Origin: JAYXXU01 sp049301135
GTDB taxonomy: Bacteria; Pseudomonadota; Gammaproteobacteria; Pseudomonadales; Moraxellaceae
Direction of reading: 5' to 3'
Length of the DNA stretch: 7,898 bases
NCBI GenBank assembly: GCA_049301135.1
Contig: JBAQKP010000327.1
Span: 1 to 7,898, forward strand
A program made the translations under genes and the position numbers. Shown one piece after another: positions 1-5,159 of this stretch. The notes beneath the pieces are model-generated. The model searched no databases. It saw only the letters and a program-made list of their open reading frames with translations, and was not told the origin of the DNA. The stretch's first letter is position 1. The number at the start of each line of letters is the position of its first letter.

Positions 1-131
1 GGTTTAACTTGCAGCTCGATATGGACGAGGTCAAATCTTACGACCGTGAGCGGATCTTGGGTGCGTTGCAGCAAGCGGCACGCAATCTTGATAAGCATGT
101 GGCTGGAGAAGGTCAGCGTCCACAAAACTGA
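1..131 (+). CDS. C-terminal end of an unrecognised protein (5' end outside window)
   Basis: An open frame enters from the left edge (first full codon at position 3) and stops at TGA 129-131, giving 42 residues that begin FNLQLDMDEVKSYDRERILG and end with a charged tail, GEGQRPQN. The segment is hydrophilic and likely helical (alternating E/K/R with L/A, including RERILGALQQAARNLDKH). It has no membrane segment and no motif I recognise. A stable hairpin starts 6 nt after the stop, which fits a genuine gene end. It converges on dacC. The family cannot be named from so short a tail; a regulator or kinase C-terminus is only a guess. Confidence 0.6.
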   Translation, partial: FNLQLDMDEVKSYDRERILGALQQAARNLDKHVAGEGQRPQN

Positions 132-136
132 GTTCC

Positions 137-168
137 ACAACGCTAATTCTTGCATAAGACAGCGTTGT
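137..168 (+). terminator. Hairpin just after the partial gene, possible terminator
   Basis: ACAACGCT (137-144) pairs perfectly with AGCGTTGT (161-168). The 16-nt loop can itself form a short TCTT/AAGA stem (148-151 with 156-159). It lies 6 nt past the stop of the left-hand gene. It has no real T-run after it (only TTGTTC), so this is an imperfect intrinsic terminator at best; it may simply be a 3'-end stabilising stem. Confidence 0.4.
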
Positions 169-176
169 TCAGAATA

Positions 177-252
177 CCCCTCACCCCAGCCCTCTCCCCG
201 AAGGGGCGAGGGAATCCCTTCTCCCCTTCGGGGAGAAGGTTAGGATGAGGGG
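177..252. repeat. REP-like two-hairpin intergenic element
   Basis: The element is bounded by a perfect 7-bp inverted repeat, CCCCTCA (177-183) and TGAGGGG (246-252). Inside it are two hairpins. Hairpin A is 190-199 with 203-212, a GAA loop and one T/C mismatch. Hairpin B is 217-226 with 230-239, a perfect 10-bp stem with a TTC loop. The motif resembles the dispersed CCCTCACCC...CTCTCCCC palindromes common between genes in many proteobacteria (known pattern, recalled rather than searched). It sits between two convergent genes, so it could act as a bidirectional transcription barrier or protect mRNA 3' ends. Only one copy is present here, so its repetitive nature is inferred. Confidence 0.7.
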
Positions 253-314
253 AGAGTTGAGTTAGGTTTGTTACATGGATTGGTATCAGTTGATCATGTA
301 CAGCAGATGGCGTT

Positions 315-1484
315 TTAGGCCGATTGATTCATCAGTTTGGCAAAAAACATTTTAATCCGGTCGAGTAGCCTAGAAAAAAAGCTCGCTTGTTCGACCGCTT
401 GTAGTGCCACCAACGGCCGCTCGGCGAGGGGTCTGCCATCGAGAGAGGTGATCAGTTTGCCGATCACTTGGCCTTGTTGAATCGGCGCTTCCAGATTGGG
501 CTGTACACTAAATTGGGTTTGTACTTTTTCAGCTTGACCGCGTGGCAGCGTAATCACCAAGCTTTCTGCTAAACCAATCGAAACGGTTTTGGTCTGGCCG
601 AACCAAATCGGTGTGGTCGCCAGCGGTTGAGCGGCAGGACGTAGCGTCACCGTTTCAAAGTTGCTAAAGCCCCAACTCAGTAACTCTCGACTTTGTTCAG
701 CGCGTGCTTGTGTGCTGGGTGCGCCCATAATCACCGAGATCAGACGCATTGCGCCGCGTTTGCTCGAAGTGGTCAAGCAATAGCCTGCTTCTTCAGTAAA
801 TCCGGTTTTTAGCCCGTCAACCGACGGATCGCTAAACAACAGGGCGTTGCGATTGCCTTGCTTGATGTTGTTATAGGTAAATTCTTTTTCGGAATAGATC
901 GGGTAGTATTTGGCGCTATCACGAATGATGGTGCGTGCCAAAATCGCCATGTCATGTGCCGAGCTGTAATGGTTTTCCATCGGCAGGCCAGTGGCGTTCA
1001 GAAAGTTGCTGTTGTTCATGCCCAAGCGTTTGGCCTCGGCGTTCATCAGATCGGCAAAAGCGCCTTCGTTACCCGCAATATGTTCGGCAACGGCTTTAGA
1101 CGCGTCGTTGCCCGATTGAATGATGATCCCACGCAGCATATCCAGCATGCTGGCGCTGCCATTTAGTGGCACATACATACAGGATTCTTTGCTGCTGCCA
1201 CGACACCATGCGTGTTCACTGACCCGCACTTGGTCTTCTTCTTTGAGTTCACCGGCCATCAGTTTTTGTTCAACGATCAAACTGGTCATCATTTTGGTCA
1301 GTGATGCCGGTGGAATGCGTTGGTCGGCATTGGACGCGGCCAGTATTTGGCCTGATTCATAATCCATCAGCATGTAGGATTTGTTGGACAGTTGTGGCGG
1401 CGACGGCATGATCGTGACCGCTGCAACGTGTGTGCTGAGTCCAGCAGCCATGAGGGTGGTCAGAATGCGAAGGCGGGTGGTCAT
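315..1484 (-). CDS. dacC: D-alanyl-D-alanine carboxypeptidase, PBP5/6 type
   Basis: This is a 389-residue serine DD-carboxypeptidase (peptidase family S11) that removes the terminal D-Ala from peptidoglycan pentapeptides in the periplasm. Residues 1-22 form a signal peptide ending HVAA. All three active-site motifs are present: SLTK (61-64, nucleophile S61 and K64), SGN (124-126) and KTG (226-228). Residues about 275-360 form the C-terminal beta domain, and the last 20 residues (SRLLDRIKMFFAKLMNQ) look like the amphipathic membrane-anchoring helix. The length is normal for PBP5/6. The start is the ATG at 1484; no strong Shine-Dalgarno is visible. A possible extended -10 (TGCTAGCAT on the minus strand, 1530-1538) lies about 45 nt upstream with a poor -35. 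The preceding gene ends in its own terminator, so dacC is probably transcribed separately. An unusual feature is the cysteine pair C94/C102 just before the SGN motif. Function is secure; the exact symbol (dacA versus dacC) is not. Confidence 0.95.
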   Translation of the reverse strand: MTTRLRILTTLMAAGLSTHVAAVTIMPSPPQLSNKSYMLMDYESGQILAASNADQRIPPASLTKMMTSLIVEQKLMAGELKEEDQVRVSEHAWCRGSSKESCMYVPLNGSASMLDMLRGIIIQSGNDASKAVAEHIAGNEGAFADLMNAEAKRLGMNNSNFLNATGLPMENHYSSAHDMAILARTIIRDSAKYYPIYSEKEFTYNNIKQGNRNALLFSDPSVDGLKTGFTEEAGYCLTTSSKRGAMRLISVIMGAPSTQARAEQSRELLSWGFSNFETVTLRPAAQPLATTPIWFGQTKTVSIGLAESLVITLPRGQAEKVQTQFSVQPNLEAPIQQGQVIGKLITSLDGRPLAERPLVALQAVEQASFFSRLLDRIKMFFAKLMNQSA

Positions 1485-1601
1485 GGTCGGTAAATCCGTA
1501 TAAAAAAAGCAAAAGCACAGAAGCGGTACATGCTAGCAGAACATGATCATCGATACAGTGGCTTTTGTTGCAGCTTAATCCGTGCGCAGGATGTGTGACA
1601 C

Positions 1602-1632
1602 AAAAAAGCCAGTACAAATGAATGGTACTGGC
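1602..1632 (-). terminator. Rho-independent terminator of the small secreted protein gene
   Basis: Read on the minus strand, GCCAGTAC (1632-1625) and GTACTGGC (1615-1608) form a perfect 8-bp stem with a 9-nt loop, followed at once by six T (1607-1602). It begins 40 nt after the stop of the 141-residue gene and about 120 nt before the dacC start. It should therefore separate the two transcripts. Confidence 0.85.
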
Positions 1633-1672
1633 GAATCTGGAGATGGCGGAATGTGCTGGCGAGTGTAGCGGC

Positions 1673-2098
1673 TTATTGGGTCGGAGCCGGATAGTGCAAC
1701 ACATCCAAACAGACGGCACGGTTTTCGGCGACGGCATAACGTGCGGTGTCGGCTCTGGCGATGTCGAGCAGTTTGCTATATTCGGCATCGCTGCGTAGGC
1801 TTTGGATCGCAACACTCGGGCTTGGAATATTCGGTAACAAGCTGCTGACCAAGTGTTGATAGCCTTGGTTAAATTGTCGATTCATGCGTTCGCCAAGGAT
1901 CTTTGGGCAAATTTCACCCAACACATCGACAGTGGCGATTTCTTCCATCGTGGTGGGCAATGATTGTTTAAATTCGACGGCATTCTGCGCAGCGGGATCA
2001 GGTGCAGTATTCTCGGTCGTGGTGGTTTCGGCGTGAACATGGACGCTGAGACAGCAAGCCAGACCGATGCTGAGTAGTGTTTTTGCGTGTGACAACAT
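1673..2098 (-). CDS. Small secreted protein with two cysteines, function unknown
   Basis: The protein has 141 residues. Residues 1-23 form a signal peptide (MLSHAK, hydrophobic core, VHVHA then E24). A low-complexity Thr/Ala/Pro linker follows (24-38), then a mostly helical domain (about 41-136). The mature part has just two cysteines, C64 (GEICPKILGE) and C130 (RAVCLDVLHY), near either end of the domain, suggesting a disulfide. It may belong to a small Moraxellaceae family that NCBI calls MCR_0457; that link is from memory and weak. C15/C16 lie in the signal but do not make a good lipobox. The start at ATG 2098 is supported by the signal peptide, although the ribosome site (TTGAG) is weak. 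It lies upstream of dacC in the same direction but is cut off by a terminator, so a functional link to cell-wall trimming is only suggested by position and shared compartment. Confidence 0.82.
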   Translation of the reverse strand: MLSHAKTLLSIGLACCLSVHVHAETTTTENTAPDPAAQNAVEFKQSLPTTMEEIATVDVLGEICPKILGERMNRQFNQGYQHLVSSLLPNIPSPSVAIQSLRSDAEYSKLLDIARADTARYAVAENRAVCLDVLHYPAPTQ

Positions 2099-2130
2099 AA
2101 TGGCTCAATATGGCGGTTGATTTGACAGTG

Positions 2131-2168
2131 ATTTTAGACCGGTTGGCTGCTGTGGATAGGTTTTTTTT
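2131..2168 (-). promoter_or_regulatory. Probable sigma-70 promoter with A-tract for the small secreted protein gene
   Basis: On the minus strand there is a run of eight A (2168-2161), then TATCCA (2158-2153) as a poor -35. A 16-nt spacer separates it from TAAAAT (2136-2131), which matches the -10 consensus at 5 of 6 positions. The A-run directly upstream of the -35 could serve as an UP element. Transcription would begin near 2124, about 26 nt before the ATG at 2098. The weak -35 keeps this tentative. Confidence 0.4.
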
Positions 2169-2217
2169 GTAGGTGGTTGTGAGCGTGGTCACTGGTATTT
2201 GTTAGCAAAATCACTCA

Positions 2218-2391
2218 GATTGTATGGCTTATGCTGAGTTTGTGCAGGTTTGGTGAGTGCGATGATCACTCGGTGTCGTAAGTGATGTCGCAAGTGATGT
2301 TGCAATGGTGTGTCATCGCTAGACCAGATGGGCGGCTGTCGTTTGTGCCGCTCGATGTGATTGTATGGCTGATGTGAGTGTTGTATGCAGG
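2218..2391 (+). promoter_or_regulatory. Repeat-rich control region before the AraC gene
   Basis: The gap between the divergent genes (2099-2384) has no gene I can support. Its right half contains repeated sites. An imperfect direct repeat occurs at 2218-2248 and 2359-2391; both copies share GATTGTATGGCT, then ATG, TGAGT, TTGT and GCAGG in order, and the second copy runs over the AraC start codon. A dyad, GAGTG-N7-CACTC, lies at 2255-2271. AraC-family proteins bind paired direct repeats, so autoregulation is a reasonable inference. No clear -35/-10 for the AraC gene could be picked. Confidence 0.4.
2280..2303 (+). repeat. 12-bp tandem direct repeat in the AraC leader
   Basis: AAGTGATGTCGC (2280-2291) is followed directly by AAGTGATGTTGC (2292-2303), with one difference in 12. 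It lies about 80-105 bp before the AraC start and beside the dyad at 2255-2271. It could be a pair of half-sites for a regulator or chance slippage. Confidence 0.5.
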
Positions 2392-3455
2392 CGTTATCCC
2401 CACGATTGAGCTTTCCGGTCGCCTATGTTGAAACGACACAGGCGCTGATCCGTGCCTATCGGGGCAGTCCGGATGCCTGTTATGAGCGCTTGAATCTGTC
2501 GGCTGAGACGCCGCTCGCGCCGGACAGTCGTTTGTCGGCTGAGCAGTTTGAGCAGTTAATGCTGTTGTGTCTGGAGCACTTACCCGCGGGTGAGCCGCGT
2601 TTTATACAGGCCTTACATTATGTGCCGACCACTGCGCATGGTTTGGTCGGTATCGCTGCAATGACGGCTGATAGCTTGGGCGATGCTTTGGATTTGACCA
2701 TTCGCTACTTTGCGCTGCTGATGCCTTGTTATGAGCTGTATTACCATGATTTTCGCGGCGAAGTGCATGTGGTATTTAAAACCATGTATTCCTTTCGACC
2801 GCAGGTGCAGCAGTTTTTAACTGAAATGATGATTGGCAGTATCGGGCGGATTGCGAAGTTTGCGCACCATCCGCAGGTAAGCTCACAGAGCCACTGTTCG
2901 GCTATTTGTATGCAGGTGCAGTTGACTCATGCTTGTGATGCTGATCCGCTGGCGTATGAGCGGTATTTTGGCTATCCGGTGAAGTTCAATTGTCGGGAAA
3001 ATAAATTTATCATCAGTCGGCAAGTGTTGCAGCAGCCTTTGGTGACGTGTAATCGCACCACGCGAATCGCACTAGAAATGGTACTGAAGCAGCAGTTGGC
3101 AGCCTTGCCACACCATCAGTCGATAACGCAACTGGTGCGGCAGTTTTTGATGCAATCGTTAAATCAGGGTCGCTTGCCGAGTGCGCATGAGACAGCCGAG
3201 CATTTTGCCATGTCGGTGCGTACGTTAAGCCGTCGGTTGCGCGATGATCAGATGTCGTGGATTGAGCTGTCGCAGCAAGTGCGTATGGATCGCGCCCGCC
3301 AATTATTACTAGATGGCACGATGCCGCTGTCTAAAATAGCCCAGATTTTAGGCTTTAGCAGTAACGCGAGTTTTTCTCGTGCTTTTCGGCAGGCCGTGGG
3401 GCGCACGCCGCGTGAGTTTCGTAAACTACCGTTCGAGCTTGCGCCGAAGGCTTAA
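2385..3455 (+). CDS. AraC-family transcriptional regulator (arabinose-binding-like N-domain)
   Basis: The protein has 356 residues. The N-terminal part (about 15-215) resembles the PF12625 ligand-sensing domain, including the late hallmark ERYFGYPVKFNCRENKFIIS (192-211). The C-terminal part (about 245-350) is the DNA-binding domain with two helix-turn-helix units: AHETAEHFAMSVRTLSRRLR (268-287), and a second around 315-346 with PLSKIAQILGFSSNASFSRA and ending GRTPREFR, the usual AraC signature. The length is typical of this subgroup (about 340 residues). The start is ATG 2385; an in-frame TGA at 2370 excludes an earlier one, and the ribosome site is weak (TGAGTG). The next gene begins 9 bp or about 100 bp after the stop depending on its start, so the two are probably co-transcribed and the regulator likely controls that enzyme. 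The ligand is unknown. Such regulators often control oxidative catabolism of hydrophobic or amino-acid-derived compounds (family knowledge). Confidence 0.93.
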   Translation: MQALSPRLSFPVAYVETTQALIRAYRGSPDACYERLNLSAETPLAPDSRLSAEQFEQLMLLCLEHLPAGEPRFIQALHYVPTTAHGLVGIAAMTADSLGDALDLTIRYFALLMPCYELYYHDFRGEVHVVFKTMYSFRPQVQQFLTEMMIGSIGRIAKFAHHPQVSSQSHCSAICMQVQLTHACDADPLAYERYFGYPVKFNCRENKFIISRQVLQQPLVTCNRTTRIALEMVLKQQLAALPHHQSITQLVRQFLMQSLNQGRLPSAHETAEHFAMSVRTLSRRLRDDQMSWIELSQQVRMDRARQLLLDGTMPLSKIAQILGFSSNASFSRAFRQAVGRTPREFRKLPFELAPKA

Positions 3456-3464
3456 GCGCTAGAA

Positions 3465-4499
3465 ATGTCTGATTCAGTATGTTTTTGGCGTAATAAGGTA
3501 AGACGGATATGCTTCACTGAAATGATCTATCGCTTGATGATCAGGATGTCTCACATGACCGTTTTCGCTGTTGCGCAAGGCTGGCTGAAGAAAAGCAGCG
3601 CCTCAAACACAACGCATCATTTGATTCCGCGTAAAGTGAAGTTTGATTGGCTGCACACCCCACTTGAGTGGATTCCGAATCAGCCGTATGCCAGTCATTT
3701 TATCAATCAGATCAATATGATTCTGCCCGCAGGTGAGTTTTGGTTTTGTCGAATGTATAACCAAGCGTTGCCGCATGTGACCGATGATAAGTTGCGTGAA
3801 GATGTGCAGATGTTTATTCGGCAGGAGGCGATGCATGCACGCGCACACGGTAGCGCGATTAAAGAGTATTTGCAGACGCATGGGATTGATACAGAACGCA
3901 ATACTAAAATCATGGATTGGTTGTTTGAATCGCTGTTAGCTGATCAGCCGCTAGGCGTGACATTGCCACAGTTTGCACAGTATCAGTGGTTGTTATTTCG
4001 CTTAGGGGTGATTGCGTCGGTTGAGCATATGACCTGTGTGTTGGGTAATTATGTGTTGCGCAACAAGACGTGGGATCGTATGGGCGCTGATCCGGTGTTG
4101 CTGGATTTGCTACGCTGGCATGGCGCTGAAGAAGTCGAGCATCGTTCGGTGGCGTTTGATCTGTATGGCCATCTCGGTGGTGGTTATCTGTCACGTTATT
4201 ATTTGGCTACGATTGCCACGCCGTTGGTGTTTGCCTTATGGGTGGATGGTGCAGCGTATCTGATGCAGCAAGATCCTCGTTTTGCTGCCAAAAAACCGAG
4301 CGTATTTAAGCCGTGGGTGTGGCTAGAGTGGGCCAGAGTCAGCAAAAATAAGAGTCTGCCGCATCCGATTTGGTTGGCTGCACAGCAATTGCCATATTTT
4401 TATCCTTGGTATGATCCGGTCAAAGAAGGCAATACCGCAGAGGCCTTAGCGTATTTGGCGACATCTCCAGCGGCCAAGCGTGCTGCACAGGTTGTTTAA
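3465..4499 (+). CDS. PF10118-type 'metal-dependent hydrolase' with ferritin-like di-iron signature
   Basis: This is a protein of up to 344 residues related to the family annotated as predicted metal-dependent hydrolase (COG3687/PF10118). Recognisable segments are HFINQINMILPAGEFWF (78-94), FIRQEAMHARAH (117-128), GVIASVEHMT (181-190) and WHGAEEVEHRSVAFD (218-232). The carboxylate/histidine pattern E91, E121xxH124, E187, E223xxH226 is the classic E..ExxH..E..ExxH set of ferritin-like di-iron proteins. An oxidase or oxygenase role is therefore more likely than hydrolysis (inference). A hydrophobic stretch at about 246-267 may touch the membrane. The start is uncertain: coordinates give the longest frame, but ATG 3555 has AGGA 8 nt upstream, better than the weak context of ATG 3465. 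It would give 314 residues, closer to the family's usual length of about 280. It lies directly after the AraC gene, probably in one operon. The substrate is unknown. Confidence 0.85.
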   Translation: MSDSVCFWRNKVRRICFTEMIYRLMIRMSHMTVFAVAQGWLKKSSASNTTHHLIPRKVKFDWLHTPLEWIPNQPYASHFINQINMILPAGEFWFCRMYNQALPHVTDDKLREDVQMFIRQEAMHARAHGSAIKEYLQTHGIDTERNTKIMDWLFESLLADQPLGVTLPQFAQYQWLLFRLGVIASVEHMTCVLGNYVLRNKTWDRMGADPVLLDLLRWHGAEEVEHRSVAFDLYGHLGGGYLSRYYLATIATPLVFALWVDGAAYLMQQDPRFAAKKPSVFKPWVWLEWARVSKNKSLPHPIWLAAQQLPYFYPWYDPVKEGNTAEALAYLATSPAAKRAAQVV

Positions 4500-4520
4500 G
4501 GGTCGGCCTTGCTGCGTTGG

Positions 4521-4549
4521 ATTGAGTTGGTTACAGTGACCATCTCAAT
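4521..4549 (+). other. Long perfect-looking hairpin before the DOMON-like gene
   Basis: ATTGAG (4521-4526) pairs with CTCAAT (4544-4549). After a single T/T mismatch, TGGTTA (4528-4533) pairs with TGACCA (4537-4542, one G-U pair), closing on a 3-nt CAG loop. That makes 12 pairs in 29 nt. It sits 22 nt after the di-iron gene's stop and 18 nt before ATG 4568. No T-run follows, so it is not a standard terminator. It may be an operator palindrome or an mRNA stem affecting translation of the next gene. Confidence 0.6.
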
Positions 4550-4567
4550 TCAGCGTTGAACCTGTCT

Positions 4568-5104
4568 ATGCCATCTCAAACATTTGATTTGCAGTCTGAC
4601 CAACCGCATTCCGATCTATCCGTGCAGGTCGAGATTCGGCAGTTAGGCAATTTAAGCTGGCAATTAACGTACCAGTTAAATGATCCGAAACAACAGATAT
4701 TCTGGCCAGAGAAGCAGTCTGTGCTATCACGGCAGGATTATTTGTGGGAATCGACGTGCTTTGAGTTATTTGTGCAGGCGGTTGTGTCGTCTGAATATTT
4801 GGAGCTTAATTTTAGTCCTACGCTGCAGTGGAATGCGTACAGTTTCGATGAGTATCGCAGTCCTGCACAGATGCCGCCACGCCGTGATGATCGGTTACGC
4901 GTGCTGAGTGTTGCGGTGGATGCGCGGCAGTTGGTTGCTGTAATTGATTTGTCCGAGTGCTTTGTGGCTGGCCAAGCGTTGCAGGTCGGGCTGACGTGTG
5001 TATTAAAGGATCAGGCGGGGCAGTGTTCGTATTGGGCGTTGCAGCATGGCGGGCAGCCAGATTTTCATCGGGCGAGTGATTGGTTGATTCAGCTGGATGC
5101 GTAG
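4568..5104 (+). CDS. DOMON-like beta-sandwich domain protein, function unknown
   Basis: The protein has 178 residues from ATG 4568; a TTG at 4556 would add four more. It matches the single-domain DOMON-like family often labelled DOMON_murB_like (recognised by motifs, not searched). The motifs are LWESTCFELFV (59-69), YLELNFSPTLQWNAYSFDEY (77-96) with the following R97, then a C-terminal block YWALQHGGQPDFHRASDW (155-172). The rest alternates short hydrophobic strands, as expected for a beta sandwich. There is no signal peptide or membrane segment, so it is probably cytoplasmic. DOMON folds elsewhere bind heme or sugars, but no ligand can be assigned here. Neither start has a good Shine-Dalgarno; ATG is preferred as the ordinary codon, and the conserved part begins well after it. 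The 68-bp gap after the di-iron gene carries the hairpin at 4521-4549, so co-transcription is possible but not certain. Confidence 0.8.
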   Translation: MPSQTFDLQSDQPHSDLSVQVEIRQLGNLSWQLTYQLNDPKQQIFWPEKQSVLSRQDYLWESTCFELFVQAVVSSEYLELNFSPTLQWNAYSFDEYRSPAQMPPRRDDRLRVLSVAVDARQLVAVIDLSECFVAGQALQVGLTCVLKDQAGQCSYWALQHGGQPDFHRASDWLIQLDA

Positions 5105-5122
5105 TGCGATTGGGTGAGGTTT

Positions 5123-5143
5123 GCCCTGAGAGTGTTTCAGGGC
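5123..5143. terminator. Hairpin between convergent genes, possible bidirectional terminator
   Basis: GCCCTGA (5123-5129) pairs with TCAGGGC (5137-5143) around a 7-nt loop. It lies 18 nt after the DOMON-like stop and 16 nt past the end of the tryptophan-repeat gene, on the side where both transcripts would finish. Neither strand has an adjacent T-run; the nearest on the plus strand is about 25 nt away, inside the other gene's end. It is suggestive by position only. Confidence 0.5.
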
Positions 5144-5159
5144 GGGTTGAGGTTTGATA

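Noticed and set aside
46..243. Plus-strand open frame of 65 codons
   Set aside because: It overlaps the better-supported end of the left gene in another frame and then runs through the REP-like hairpins. Its C-terminal SPQPSPRRGEG stretch is just the repeat translated.
272..300. TACATG...CATGTA inverted repeat near the dacC 3' end
   Set aside because: A 6-bp AT-rich stem with a 17-nt loop and no T-run is too weak to call a terminator.
1357..1815. Minus-strand 152-codon open frame between the small secreted protein and dacC
   Set aside because: It overlaps both real genes out of frame, spans the terminator at 1602-1632, and its composition (Cys/His/Pro/Ser scatter) looks non-coding.
2149..2158. 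DnaA-box-like TGTGGATAG, and TTATCCCCA near 2394, with mnmG in the same window
   Set aside because: Each has one mismatch to the consensus. They are single and far apart, one is inside the AraC coding start, and there is no AT-rich cluster, so there is no case for a replication origin.
2151..2168. Run of eight T as a plus-strand terminator
   Set aside because: No convincing GC-rich stem lies upstream and no plus-strand gene ends there. It is better explained as an A-tract of the minus-strand promoter.
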